Below, one piece after another: positions 35,223 through 45,478 of a stretch of DNA of 64,000 bases. The notes beneath the pieces were generated by a model. That model made no database searches. It saw only the letters and a list, made by a program, of their open reading frames with translations, and was not told the DNA's origin. The stretch is from CAYUQT01 sp964446835 (lineage in GTDB: Bacteria > Planctomycetota > Phycisphaerae > UBA1845 > JAFGLZ01): assembly GCA_964446835.1 (NCBI GenBank), contig CAYUQT010000039.1:1-64000 (forward strand), in the 5' to 3' direction. The stretch's first letter is position 1, and every line of letters begins with the position of its first letter. The translations under genes were made by a program, and so were the position numbers.

Positions 35223-38200
35223 ATGGGATTCAAACACACACCACTGGTCTGGTTACTTGCACTGACAATCCCCACACTGACGGACGGCCTTGCCACCGTC
35301 CGAGCGGCCGAGGCTCCGCCGCCTGGAACCATCAAGCTCTTCAACGGCAAAAACCTCGACAACTTCTATGTATTCCTCAAGGGGCGGGGGCGTGACAATG
35401 ATCCGCAGAAGGTCTTCACCGTCAACGATGGGCTGATTCGCGTCTCCGGGGCCGAGTTTGGCTGCATCACCACCAACGAGGAATTCGCAAACTATCGGCT
35501 GATCGTCGAATACAAGTGGGGCGAGCAGACCTGCGCACCGCGCGTTAAGGCTGCCAGAGACTCGGGCATCCTCCTGCACTCGGTCGGCGCCGACGGGGCG
35601 TACGGGGGCGTGTGGATGAGGTCCATCGAGTGCCAACTCATCGAGGGCGGAACCGCCGACTTCATCGTCGTGGGGGACGGCAGCGAAGACTATGCCATCA
35701 CCTGCCCCGTCGCCCCTGAGAAATCCGGCGGCTGCTACGTCTACAAGCCCGACGGCCAGACCGCCACCATCCACGAAGGCCGTGTCAACTGGTGGGGACG
35801 CGATCCCGCCTGGCGCGACGAGAAGGGATTCAGGGGCAAGCAGGATGTGGAGAAACCGATCGGCCAGTGGAACCGCATCGAGTGCATCGCGCGGGGAGAC
35901 AGCATCACGATCGTCCTCAATGGGGTCACGATGAACCGCAGCGTCCGCACGCGTCCCTGCAAGGGACGTATCCAAATCCAATCCGAAGGCGCGGAGATCT
36001 TCATCCGGCGGGTCGACCTGATTCCGCTGTCCGCCCCCAAGACCTCCCCGGCCGCGGCAGCCCCGAGGACGCCTTACGACGACCTTGTGGCCTCGTGGAC
36101 GTTTGACGAAGGATCGGGCGAGGCCCTGACAGACCACAGCGGAAACGGCAATCATGGCCGGATCCACGGCGCCACGTGGGTGGCGACGGACAAGCAGAAG
36201 GCCCTGTGCTTCGACGGCGAGGACGACTATGTGGATTGCGGCCGCCCCCCCGGCCTCGACATCAAGGGGCCGGTCAGCCTCCAGGCGTGGGTTCAACCGA
36301 CGGCCGTCAACCGAGGCGAACCGGGCATCGTCGGGAAGTCATTCGACAGCTACGCCCTCAGCGACTATGGCAATGTCCACTGGTACATCTCCAGCGGAGG
36401 CAACAACGTCAGCGCACCGCTGAAGATCGGCAACTGGCAGCATGTCGCCGGCACGTTTGACGGAAAGACCATGCGGATCTACCTCAACGGCCGGGAGGTC
36501 AGCGCCAAGGACTCCAAGTTCGACCACGTTCTTTCCGGCGGCAACTTCTTCATCGGCTGCATCCTGCGAGAGGCCACCGCCTCTGAGGAGGCCCTGCGAA
36601 GAACAGAACACTTCGCCGGATTCATCGACGATGTGCGAGTTCACGCCCGATGCCTGAGCCCCTCTGACATCGTTCACTACTACAACCTCGGCGCACGAGG
36701 CAAGAAGCTCGAACCGATCGATACCGCCACCCTGGGCCGCCCCGTTCTGGAACCCTTCTTCTACCCGGACTCCGAGCGGATCGTGTTGTCGGTCGATTTC
36801 GCTTCCGCACGCCCCATCAGCAAAGACGCCCAGGCACGCGTCGAACTGACACGGCTGGGGGCGTCCGATACCGGCCCCCTCCAGACTCGAACGCTCAATC
36901 CCCATGCCGCCCGGTGCGAGGACGAGATCGAGTTCTCGCTCAAGGGGCTGCCAGACGGACAGTACGATTTGCGCGTCTCGCTGCGCAACCCAACGGACGA
37001 TCCCGGAAGGCTACCCGAAACCTCACAGAGCCTTCGTTTCCAACTTCCCCTGGCCCCTCCGGCCTCACTGCCCGCTCCCACCGCCAAGACAGTGGCCCAA
37101 CTCCCCGCCGCGGTCGCGCCGCCGCCATATGATCTCCAGGTCGGCCATGACGGAGGCATCACCCTCAACGTCAAGGGACGGGCATTCCGCATCGCCTCGG
37201 CCTACTCGTATCCCAGCGGCGGCCTCAACCGCATGGGCGGCGACACCGCCGGAACGGAGCCCTCCTGGAAGGTGACCACCGAGATCGTGGGTACGAATCG
37301 CTTTCGCGGCACGGGCACCGGCGCCTACTATCGCCTCGACCGAGCGATCGAACCCACGCCCTCGCGCGTCATGATCCGGGACACCTTCACCAACACATCC
37401 TCCGATGTCGTCGGCATCACCATCAGCAATCACGTTGCCGTCGGTAACGATCGCAGCCTCCGCGTCACGATGATGGGCAGTCCGAGTCTCTTCGTCGGCT
37501 CGGCCGGCTGTGGCGTGGGCCTGGTCGCCCTCGACGACCTCTATCAGATTCAGCAGCGGACGGGCTTCGCCAATGGTCTGGCCGAGGTCCGAACCGATCA
37601 CTTCGGCCTCGATAAGGGCGCGTCCTACACCATCGAGTGGGCCCTCTATCCCACCGCCACCGACGACTACTACGACTTCATCAACCAGGTCCGCGCCGAT
37701 GAAGGACTGAATGGCCGGGTCGAGGGCTCCTTCGCATTCGTCGATCGCAGAGTGCCCCCCACCCGCGAACTCGTCGCCCTGAAGAACCTGAAGTACGCCA
37801 GCATCGGCTGCCTGGGCTTCCCGCCGGACGATCCCGAAGTCTCACTGGAGGGCTACGAGTTCACGGAGTATCCAAAGGAATCCGCCGAATTGAAGAAGAC
37901 GATGGGCGAGACCCGCCAGATGCACACGGGAATTCGCAGCATGTTCCACGTCGCCCATGCCCTCTATGCCACGAACAAACCGACGGAGCTGTTTCCCGAT
38001 TCCCGGGCCGTCGACGCCTCCGGCCGCCAGTTCCACTACGGCCCGGATTCGATCCAGTACTATGGCTCCTATTTTTCGAAGAAGCGATTCCAGGACGGAT
38101 GGCGCTGGTGGCTTTTCTATCCGACCCTCGAGAACCGCTTCGGCAAGGAGATGCTCCGCCGAACTGAATTCATGGTGAAAGAACTCGGCGCCACCGGCAT

Positions 38201-39137
38201 GTGGGCCGACGGCTTCATCAGCGGATACATCCCCGGCTATTACAGCTACGATCGTTGGGATGGCCACTCCGTCGATATCGATCCCAAGACCAAGCTTGTC
38301 GTGCGCAAGAAGAACTGCGTGCCTTTCGTCGCCTTGCCCGTCCTCAAGAAGACCGTCCAGATCATCAGCGACCACGGCGGCACGGTGATCACCAACGGCG
38401 AACCCGGCTCCCGCTCGCTGTGGCGGATGAACATGCTCAGCAGTTGTGAGACCTCGGGTGGCGATTCCAAGCCGATCGGCCTGCTGCATCTCGGGCGAAG
38501 CGTCACCGCACTGGGCAATCCTCTGGCCGTCCGGAATCAGCGAGACGTCTACCGGGACATCCTTGGAAAGCTGGAATTCGGCTCCCTCTATTTCTGGTAT
38601 GGCGACGCCGACCGCATGACGCACAAGACGATCGTCGAACACATGTACCCGATTACCTTCGAGACGATTCACGCCGGCATCGTCCGCGGAAAGGAACGTA
38701 TTGTCACCAGCCGATCGGGAATCTACGGCTGGCCCGACGACCGTTCGCTCAGCGTGGTGCACCTGTATGATGCCCGGGGTGAGAAGTCACCCCACGCCTT
38801 CGTCACCTCCGCCGATGCATCCGGCGTCCGGACTGAGGTATCCCTGCAACCGGGGCAATCGGCCGTCGTCGAACGGCTCCCCATGACGGTCACCAGCACG
38901 TCACCGATCAACGTCCGCGTCACCCGATACGATGTGGAAGGTATCCGGCTGGATGTGAACGGACAGGGCCCACTGACACTGGCCATTCAGACAGGGCGAT
39001 TCGCCGTTGCACCGGGCCGGAACTACGAGGTGGCCCTGGGCCGACAGACATCGGCCGCCACGGCTGACAGTAATGGAATTATCGTTCGGGCGGCTCCCAG
39101 CGGACTCCTGACGATCGGCGTCCGACGGGCGCCCTGA
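35223..39137 (+). CDS. Secreted DUF1080-LamG-glycosidase-like fusion
   Basis: This 1304-aa protein has a signal peptide and three parts. Residues about 30-270 are a DUF1080 / 3-keto-disaccharide hydrolase domain (IKLFNGKNLDNFYVF, DSGILLHSVG, QWNRIECIARG). Residues about 285-490 are LamG (GNGNHGRIHGATW, WQHVAGTFDGKTMRIYLNG). The remaining about 800 residues look like an N-terminal beta-sandwich and a TIM-barrel glycosidase of unknown family (MWADGFISGYIPGYYS, GTVITNGEPGSRSL). Asp in MWADGF is a candidate catalytic residue. The fusion suggests a polysaccharide-binding, multi-step saccharidase. A GAGGA site precedes the ATG. Confidence 0.75.
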   Translation: MGFKHTPLVWLLALTIPTLTDGLATVRAAEAPPPGTIKLFNGKNLDNFYVFLKGRGRDNDPQKVFTVNDGLIRVSGAEFGCITTNEEFANYRLIVEYKWGEQTCAPRVKAARDSGILLHSVGADGAYGGVWMRSIECQLIEGGTADFIVVGDGSEDYAITCPVAPEKSGGCYVYKPDGQTATIHEGRVNWWGRDPAWRDEKGFRGKQDVEKPIGQWNRIECIARGDSITIVLNGVTMNRSVRTRPCKGRIQIQSEGAEIFIRRVDLIPLSAPKTSPAAAAPRTPYDDLVASWTFDEGSGEALTDHSGNGNHGRIHGATWVATDKQKALCFDGEDDYVDCGRPPGLDIKGPVSLQAWVQPTAVNRGEPGIVGKSFDSYALSDYGNVHWYISSGGNNVSAPLKIGNWQHVAGTFDGKTMRIYLNGREVSAKDSKFDHVLSGGNFFIGCILREATASEEALRRTEHFAGFIDDVRVHARCLSPSDIVHYYNLGARGKKLEPIDTATLGRPVLEPFFYPDSERIVLSVDFASARPISKDAQARVELTRLGASDTGPLQTRTLNPHAARCEDEIEFSLKGLPDGQYDLRVSLRNPTDDPGRLPETSQSLRFQLPLAPPASLPAPTAKTVAQLPAAVAPPPYDLQVGHDGGITLNVKGRAFRIASAYSYPSGGLNRMGGDTAGTEPSWKVTTEIVGTNRFRGTGTGAYYRLDRAIEPTPSRVMIRDTFTNTSSDVVGITISNHVAVGNDRSLRVTMMGSPSLFVGSAGCGVGLVALDDLYQIQQRTGFANGLAEVRTDHFGLDKGASYTIEWALYPTATDDYYDFINQVRADEGLNGRVEGSFAFVDRRVPPTRELVALKNLKYASIGCLGFPPDDPEVSLEGYEFTEYPKESAELKKTMGETRQMHTGIRSMFHVAHALYATNKPTELFPDSRAVDASGRQFHYGPDSIQYYGSYFSKKRFQDGWRWWLFYPTLENRFGKEMLRRTEFMVKELGATGMWADGFISGYIPGYYSYDRWDGHSVDIDPKTKLVVRKKNCVPFVALPVLKKTVQIISDHGGTVITNGEPGSRSLWRMNMLSSCETSGGDSKPIGLLHLGRSVTALGNPLAVRNQRDVYRDILGKLEFGSLYFWYGDADRMTHKTIVEHMYPITFETIHAGIVRGKERIVTSRSGIYGWPDDRSLSVVHLYDARGEKSPHAFVTSADASGVRTEVSLQPGQSAVVERLPMTVTSTSPINVRVTRYDVEGIRLDVNGQGPLTLAIQTGRFAVAPGRNYEVALGRQTSAATADSNGIIVRAAPSGLLTIGVRRAP

Positions 39138-39194
39138 CGATCCGCTGCGTACGGCGTGCACCCACCCGCGCGCCAGCGCCATGCACCCGGCGTG

Positions 39195-40154
39195 CTATAG
39201 GCTGAAGATGGGATTCAGTTGTACCGCCAGCTCCCTGGCCTTCCGATCATCCTGATCGGTCCATGCATTCGCCTTCGGACACAGGTCCAGGGCCATTCGG
39301 AACATCTGGGCGTCCGCCGGCGAGATGACCGCCGTCGCCCCCACCTTCATGGCGAACCGCAAACCCAGAAGTGCCTCCTGCGGCTCCATGAGCGGTTGAT
39401 ACCAGCAGTTCGGATACTTCTTGCGACGATCGTCGGTCGCAGGCCACTTCTGCCGGGCCAGTACCTTCATCGCCATCACTGCCACGCCCTTCTGGAGGGC
39501 CTTCTCCACCACCGTAGGTCCGAACTTGCCCTTGAACCAGCACGCCAGGCTGACCGGAAACATCACCGAATCGAAATCGTAGCGGTCCATGGCCGCCAGT
39601 GCCGCCTCGACGCTGTGCGAGGAGAACCCCAGAAACCGGACTCGGCCGCTCTTCTGCGCCGCGATGAACGTCTCCATCGCGCCGCCCTTGGCAAACACCG
39701 CGTCCACATCCTTTTTTATCTCGTTGATCGCGTGCAGTTGATACAGATCGAAGTGATCGGTCCGAAGCGTCTTTAGCGAGGCGTTCAGTTCCCTCTCCGC
39801 GTCCTCCGCCTTTCGCTGGGTCGTCTTGCAGGCCAGGAAGACCTTCTTACGGAAGGGTTGCAGCGCCGGCCCCATCCGCTCTTCAGACTGCCCGTAGGTC
39901 GGCGCCACATCAAAGTAGTTCACACCCCGCCCAACCGCCTCGGCCACCAGCTCGTCGGCCGCCTGCTGCTTCATTCCGTGCAGCATGTAGCCACCGCAAG
40001 CGATCATCGAAAGCCGGACCCCGCTCTTCCCAAAGGGGCGGGACGGAATCGTGCCGCCGGTCGCGGGTTCCGAAGCGATTGCGTTCAATGCACAGCTCGC
40101 TGCAAACGACGCCGGTGGGATGGCAGCCAACTTCAGGAATTCACGACGTTCCAT
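39195..40154 (-). CDS. Tat-exported aldo/keto reductase
   Basis: The 319-aa protein begins MERREFLKLA, a twin-arginine signal with a hydrophobic core to about residue 25. The aldo/keto reductase TIM barrel follows, with the catalytic Asp-Tyr pair in NYFDVAPTYG, Lys in FLACKTT and His in YQLHAINE. A NADPH enzyme exported folded with cofactor is the common Planctomycetota pattern. It probably reduces keto-sugars, consistent with nearby 3-keto-sugar and Gfo/Idh/MocA genes. It converges with the DUF1080 fusion gene and is divergent from the Gfo/Idh/MocA pair (197 nt). Confidence 0.85.
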   Translation of the reverse strand: MERREFLKLAAIPPASFAASCALNAIASEPATGGTIPSRPFGKSGVRLSMIACGGYMLHGMKQQAADELVAEAVGRGVNYFDVAPTYGQSEERMGPALQPFRKKVFLACKTTQRKAEDAERELNASLKTLRTDHFDLYQLHAINEIKKDVDAVFAKGGAMETFIAAQKSGRVRFLGFSSHSVEAALAAMDRYDFDSVMFPVSLACWFKGKFGPTVVEKALQKGVAVMAMKVLARQKWPATDDRRKKYPNCWYQPLMEPQEALLGLRFAMKVGATAVISPADAQMFRMALDLCPKANAWTDQDDRKARELAVQLNPIFSL

Positions 40155-40350
40155 CAGAACACCTCCTCACAGGGCATATCGCCCTTGCATGAATCATTGT
40201 AAAGTCCTCCCCGAAGGTTACCAGACTCCCGGACATCCTCCGCACTTGCGCTTGCCGATTCGACAGGTGGACGATTACAATCCCTCCTCACACCCGGCCT
40301 GTTCGACGCGGGAGACGCAAACCCACACAGCCCGCAGGAGGAATCAGCAG

Positions 40351-41688
40351 ATGTCGGATCCGAAGACAGACACCAGACCGATCCAGACTCCTTCGCTCAA
40401 TCGCCGCCGGTTCCTCAAGCGAACCGTCGCGGCAGCCGCCGGAGCAACCGGCCTGCCCTATGTCATCTCATCCTCAGCGATGGGCGCCGGCAATGTCGCG
40501 CCGAGCAACCGCATTACGCTGGGATTCATCGGCATGGGCAAGATGATGTCCGGACACCTGGGCGGATTCCTGGGCAAGCCCGGCGTTCAGGTGGTCGCCG
40601 TCTGCGATGTCGAATCCCGACGCATGCTTCATCACCAGCGCCGCGTCGACGACTACTACACGCAGCATCGCGGCAAGGGAACCTACAAGGGCTGCGCCGC
40701 CTACAGGAACTTTCTCGCCCTGGTCGAGCGTCCGGACATCGATGCCGTCGTCATCGCCACGCCCGACCACTGGCACACGCTGAATTCGCTGGCGGCGATC
40801 CGACGCGGCAAGGATGTCTACTGTGAGAAACCCCTCACCCTGACGATCAACGAGGGCAAGGTGCTCACCGAAGCGGTCCGCCGGTACAGCCGCGTCTTCC
40901 AGACCGGCAGCCAGCAGCGATCGGAATGGCAGTTCCGCCTCGCCTGCGAACTCGTTCGCAACGGGCGGATCGGCAAGGTCCACACGGTTCACGTTAACGT
41001 GGGCGGCCCACCGCAGGATTGCCGTCTGCCCGCCCACCCCGTTCCCAACGGCCTGGATTGGGACTTCTGGCTCGGCCCGGCGCCTTACCGGCCCTACAAC
41101 GCGGACATCGCCCCCGGCATGGACTATGCGGGCTGGCCGAATTTCCGCGCCTACCGCGACTATTCCGGTGGCGGCATGACCGACTGGGGTGCCCACCACT
41201 TCGATATAGCCCAGTGGGGGCTCGGCATGGACGGCTCGGGCCCGGTCGAAATCACCCCACCCGACGACAAGGGTCATTCCCGACTGACCTACAAGTATGC
41301 CAACGGCATCGTCATGACGCACGGAGGTGCGGCCGGACGGGCCGGCGTCGAGTTCGTCGGTGAAACAGGGCGTGTGCTGGTCAACCGCGGCTATATCGAG
41401 ACCAAGCCGGCGGACATCCTCGACGGCCCCATCGGTCCGAACGACCTCCACCTGCACCCCAGCGGCAGTCACCAGGACAACTGGCTCGCCTGCGTCCGCT
41501 CGCGCAGCACACCCATCTGCGACGTGGAGATCGGACATCGATCGGTCACCGTCTGCCATCTGGGAAACATCGCCTACTGGCTGAAACGCCCCCTGAAGTG
41601 GGACCCCGTCAAGGAGGAGTTCGTAAACGACGACGAGGCCACGCGCCTCATGCAACGCCCGATGCGTGCCCCGTGGCGTCTGGTGTAG
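40351..41688 (+). CDS. Tat-exported Gfo/Idh/MocA oxidoreductase, copy 1
   Basis: This 445-aa protein has a twin-arginine signal (NRRRFLKRTVAAAAG) and a Rossmann domain starting LGFIGMGKM, with VYCEKPLTL as the family motif. The C-terminal domain holds GGGMTDWGAHHFDIAQ, typical of the planctomycete exported members. These enzymes carry tightly bound NAD(P) and oxidise sugars or glycosides, perhaps feeding DUF1080 3-keto hydrolases. AGGAGG lies 9 nt before the ATG at 40351; the longer frame to 40051 overlaps the aldo/keto reductase gene. Copy 2 follows after 42 nt. Confidence 0.88.
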   Translation: MSDPKTDTRPIQTPSLNRRRFLKRTVAAAAGATGLPYVISSSAMGAGNVAPSNRITLGFIGMGKMMSGHLGGFLGKPGVQVVAVCDVESRRMLHHQRRVDDYYTQHRGKGTYKGCAAYRNFLALVERPDIDAVVIATPDHWHTLNSLAAIRRGKDVYCEKPLTLTINEGKVLTEAVRRYSRVFQTGSQQRSEWQFRLACELVRNGRIGKVHTVHVNVGGPPQDCRLPAHPVPNGLDWDFWLGPAPYRPYNADIAPGMDYAGWPNFRAYRDYSGGGMTDWGAHHFDIAQWGLGMDGSGPVEITPPDDKGHSRLTYKYANGIVMTHGGAAGRAGVEFVGETGRVLVNRGYIETKPADILDGPIGPNDLHLHPSGSHQDNWLACVRSRSTPICDVEIGHRSVTVCHLGNIAYWLKRPLKWDPVKEEFVNDDEATRLMQRPMRAPWRLV

Positions 41689-41730
41689 ACCACAGTCTTT
41701 CACCTAGCGCCGCATTCAAAGGGAGATGAC

Positions 41731-43071
41731 ATGGACAGAAGACCTGACGTGCCCTTAAGAAAGGCGAATGCCACCACTCGCCGGCGGTTTCTCAAGCGAG
41801 CGTTGACCGCCTCGGCAGGAGCGGTGGCCTTTCCGTACATTGTGCCTTCCTCGGCACTGGGAGCCGGCTCACACGTCGCGCCGAGCAATCGAATCACGAT
41901 CGGCCTGATCGGCATGGGCAAGCAGATGCCGTGGCACCGCGACACCATGCTCGGTCGCCGCGATACGCACGTCCTGGCGGTGTGCGATGTCGAATCCGTC
42001 CGCCTGGGCAACAACCAGCGGCGTGTCGACGACCACTACGCCGGCCGGTTCGGTAAGGGCTCCTATAAGGGGTGTGCCGCCTACAAGAACTTCCTGGCCC
42101 TGGTCGAACGGAAAGACATCGATGCCGTCGTCATCTGCACACCCGATCACTGGCACGCCCTCATCTCCATCGCCGCACTCAAGACGGGCAAAGACGTCTA
42201 CTGCGAGAAACCCCTGACGCTGGCCATCAACGAAGGCAAGTACATCCGAGACGCCGTCCGCCGATACGGCCGCGTTTTCCAGACGGGGAGCCAGCAACGC
42301 TCGTGGGGCAACTTCCGCAAGGCCTGCGAGTATGTCCGAAGCGGACGAATCGGCGAGGTGCAGAGGGCCTACGTGAACGTCGGCGGCCCACCCATCGAGT
42401 GCAATCTGCCCGCCCAGCCGACCCCCGAAGGGCTCGACTGGGACCTGTGGCTCGGACCGGCACCCTGGCGGCCCTATAACTCCGACATTGCACCCGGGCT
42501 GGACTATCCGGGCTGGCCGAATTTCCGCTCCTATCGCGACTACGCCGGCGGCGGCATGACCGACATCGGGGCCCACCATTTCGATATCGCCCAGTGGGGA
42601 TTGGGTATGGACCACACCGGGCCGGTCGAAATCAATCCGCCCGACGGCAAGGACTACAAGCTTCTGACCTACAAATATGCCAACGGCGTGATCCTGCACC
42701 ACACGGGCGGCCACCCGGAGGCCGGTATCGAATTCGTCGGCACCAAGGGTGTCCTCCGCGTCAACCGCGGCGACTACCTTGTTACCGAACCGGCCGAACT
42801 GATCGAGGAGCCCCTCGGGGCCAACGACGTCCACCTGTACAACATCTCCGATCATCACGACAACTGGATCGACTGTATCCGTACGCGTCGGAAGCCCATC
42901 TGCGACGTGGAGGTCGGCCACCGCAGCGCGACCGTCTGTCACCTGGGCAACATGGCCTATTGGCTCAAGCGGCCCCTGAAGTGGGACCCCGAAAAAGAAG
43001 AATTCGTCAACGACGACGAGGCCAACCGCCTCCTGCAGCGCCCGATGAGGGCACCCTGGAGGCTTACGTAG
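41731..43071 (+). CDS. Tat-exported Gfo/Idh/MocA oxidoreductase, copy 2
   Basis: The 446-aa tandem paralog is similar along its full length to the preceding gene: the signal RRRFLKRALTASAG, IGLIGMGKQM, VYCEKPLTLA and GGGMTDIGAHHFDIAQ. The blocks LKRPLKWDP and QRPMRAPWR close both proteins. Duplication with retained catalytic motifs suggests either two related substrates or a hetero-oligomer. A GGGAG ribosome-binding site is 6 nt upstream. The HEAT-discoidin gene begins 71 nt later in the same direction. Confidence 0.88.
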   Translation: MDRRPDVPLRKANATTRRRFLKRALTASAGAVAFPYIVPSSALGAGSHVAPSNRITIGLIGMGKQMPWHRDTMLGRRDTHVLAVCDVESVRLGNNQRRVDDHYAGRFGKGSYKGCAAYKNFLALVERKDIDAVVICTPDHWHALISIAALKTGKDVYCEKPLTLAINEGKYIRDAVRRYGRVFQTGSQQRSWGNFRKACEYVRSGRIGEVQRAYVNVGGPPIECNLPAQPTPEGLDWDLWLGPAPWRPYNSDIAPGLDYPGWPNFRSYRDYAGGGMTDIGAHHFDIAQWGLGMDHTGPVEINPPDGKDYKLLTYKYANGVILHHTGGHPEAGIEFVGTKGVLRVNRGDYLVTEPAELIEEPLGANDVHLYNISDHHDNWIDCIRTRRKPICDVEVGHRSATVCHLGNMAYWLKRPLKWDPEKEEFVNDDEANRLLQRPMRAPWRLT

Positions 43072-43142
43072 GCGGCACAACCCCGCCGACCGAAACATTG
43101 GCCCGGTACATAACCAGAACCTTTCGACAAGGAGTCGAGAAC

Positions 43143-45464
43143 ATGAAGCGGATTCCATCGTTCATCCTGATGTCCGGTATCTGTCTGGGACTCTCCCACG
43201 CTGCGAGGCCGGCTCGCGCCGACGAAATCGACGACAGCATCAAGAAGGTCACGGCCGCCGATTTCGGCCAGGAGGCCGACGCGTTCGGCAAGGTCGACGC
43301 ATGGGTGATCGCCTCCAAGGACAACGCCGAGCAACGCAAGTTGGTCCTCTCTCGGATGGCGGCCATGCTCGATGACCCCAAGTCCACACCGGCCGCCAAG
43401 GACTTCGCCTGCCGGCAGCTCTATCGCCTCGGAAACGAGGAGGCGGTTCCGACCATCGCCAAGCTGCTGGCGAAGAAGGAAACCGCCGACATCGCCCTCT
43501 ACGCCCTGGAACGAATGACCGCACCGGCCGCGGGGGCAGCCCTCCGATCGGCCCTGCCCTCCTCTGAGGGGATCGTCCGCGTGGGCATCATTAACGCGTT
43601 GGGTCAGCGAAGGGATCGCGAGGCCCTCGCCGCTATCGCCGCACTGACCACCGACGGGAACGTGGCCATTGCCGAAGCCGCCCTGGCCGCCCTCGGCAAG
43701 ATCGCCTCGCCCGAGGCCGCCGCTTCGCTCAAGGAAGCCCGAACCAAGGTCTCCTGCGAACTGGCCGCACCGGCCGCCACGGCCCTGTTGGCCTGTGCCG
43801 CCGGTCTGATGAAGGACGGCAACACCGCAGAGGCCGAGGCCATCTACACGTCGATGTATGTCCCCAAGGAGGCACCCTTTGTCCGCGCCGCCGCCCTGAA
43901 GGGGCTCATCGCCGTCACGCCGCAGCAGGCGGTTACTCTCATCGTTTCTGCACTGGCGTGCCCCTGCCCCATCGTCCGAGGGGCCGCCGGCGAGGCCGCC
44001 CGCCAGATCAGTACCCCCGATGCCACCGAGGCCCTCGCCAAGGCGATGGCCGACCTCAAGCCATCAGCCCAGATCCTGCTGCTTCACGCACTGAAGGACC
44101 GTCAGGACCGCAAGGCCCTTCCGGCCGTCACCGCGGCAGCCGGCAGCTCAGAGCAATCGGTGCGACTGGCCGCACTGGGAGCCATCGCGGTTCTCGGTGA
44201 CTCCGGCAGCATCTCCCTGCTGATCCGAAGTATCGGCGGTCAGGATCCTGAGGCCGGCGCGGCCCGAGCCGCCCTCAACGCCCTCAAGGGTGCCGATATC
44301 GACGCCACCATCGTGCAGGAGATTGAAAAGGGCGACGCGAAGGTCAAGACGGAGCTGATTCGGAGCCTGGCGGCACGCTACGCCAAGGCAACGCTGCCGA
44401 CCCTCTGGAAGAGCGCCACAGATGCCGACGAATCGGTCCGCGTCGAGTCGTTCAAGGCCCTGGCCGGTCTGGCCACGCCTCAGGACATTCCTCAGGCACT
44501 GGCGCTGCTGACCAAGGAATCCGCCGACGGTGCCCGCACTCAGGCCGAGGCAACCGTGCAGATCCTGGCCAAACGCATCAAGGAGCCCAAGCCTCAGATC
44601 GAGGCGATCCTGGCCGCCCTGCCCTCCGTCGAGGGCAACTGCCCCGGCCGCTGTGCACTCATCCGCATCCTGGGCAACCTGCACAACGAGGGCGGGCTCG
44701 ATGCCATTCTCGCCGCTCTGAAATCGCCGGAGGCCAAGCTCAAGGAAGTGGCCCTGCGAGCCCTGGCCGACTGGAAGAAGCCGGCCCCCCTGGCCGCCGT
44801 CTTTGAAGTCGTACAGGCAGAATCCCCGGATGGACTTCGCCCCGTGGCGCTCCAGGCCTACTTCCGCCTGCTGGCTCTGCCCAGCGACCGCAAACCGGCC
44901 GAGACCGTCGAGATGTACAAGAAGGGGCTCGCCCTGGCGACCCGCGTGGAGGAGAAGAAACTGGCGATCACTGCCCTGGGCGATGTGGGCGATCGCAGTT
45001 CCGTCGAGCTGGTCAAGCAGTACAAGGGTGACAAGGACCTCGCGGCCGAGGTCAAGGCCGCCCTGGACAAGCTGATGCACCGCCCGCGTTCGGTGTCCGC
45101 CTCCAATGCCACCGGCGAAGCCAAGGCCGCCATCGACGGTGACATCAAGTCGCGATGGTCCACCAATACCCCCATGGTCAAGGGGCAATGGTTCCAGATC
45201 GATATGGGCTGGGAGAGCGAGATCACCAAGATCACTCTGGACGCCGGCTCTTCCGCGGGCGATTTTCCCCGTCTGTACGAGGTGTTCGTCTCGAACAACC
45301 CCGAGAACTGGGGCGATCCGGTCGCCAAGGGCGAAGGCAAGGGCGCTGTCACCGAAATCGTCTGTCAATCCAAGTCGGGGCGATACGTGCGGATCGTCCA
45401 AAACGGAACGGCCGACGGTGCCTACTGGTCGATCCACGAACTGAAGGTTGAAACGAAGGACTGA
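43143..45464 (+). CDS. Secreted HEAT-repeat protein with C-terminal discoidin (F5/8 C) domain
   Basis: The 773-aa protein has a signal peptide (MKRIPSFILMSGICLGLSHA) and a long array of HEAT-like helical repeats across about residues 70-640 (for example EAALAALGKIASPEAAASL, ALRALADWKKPAPLA). The last about 130 residues are a discoidin or CBM32-type domain (AAIDGDIKSRWST ... GRYVRIVQNG). The HEAT array would bind partner proteins while the discoidin part binds glycan, so it may scaffold the exported oxidoreductases encoded just upstream. The ATG at 43143 follows AAGGAG. The longer open frame upstream overlaps copy 2. Confidence 0.8.
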   Translation: MKRIPSFILMSGICLGLSHAARPARADEIDDSIKKVTAADFGQEADAFGKVDAWVIASKDNAEQRKLVLSRMAAMLDDPKSTPAAKDFACRQLYRLGNEEAVPTIAKLLAKKETADIALYALERMTAPAAGAALRSALPSSEGIVRVGIINALGQRRDREALAAIAALTTDGNVAIAEAALAALGKIASPEAAASLKEARTKVSCELAAPAATALLACAAGLMKDGNTAEAEAIYTSMYVPKEAPFVRAAALKGLIAVTPQQAVTLIVSALACPCPIVRGAAGEAARQISTPDATEALAKAMADLKPSAQILLLHALKDRQDRKALPAVTAAAGSSEQSVRLAALGAIAVLGDSGSISLLIRSIGGQDPEAGAARAALNALKGADIDATIVQEIEKGDAKVKTELIRSLAARYAKATLPTLWKSATDADESVRVESFKALAGLATPQDIPQALALLTKESADGARTQAEATVQILAKRIKEPKPQIEAILAALPSVEGNCPGRCALIRILGNLHNEGGLDAILAALKSPEAKLKEVALRALADWKKPAPLAAVFEVVQAESPDGLRPVALQAYFRLLALPSDRKPAETVEMYKKGLALATRVEEKKLAITALGDVGDRSSVELVKQYKGDKDLAAEVKAALDKLMHRPRSVSASNATGEAKAAIDGDIKSRWSTNTPMVKGQWFQIDMGWESEITKITLDAGSSAGDFPRLYEVFVSNNPENWGDPVAKGEGKGAVTEIVCQSKSGRYVRIVQNGTADGAYWSIHELKVETKD

Positions 45465-45478
45465 GCACTGAGCATCGC

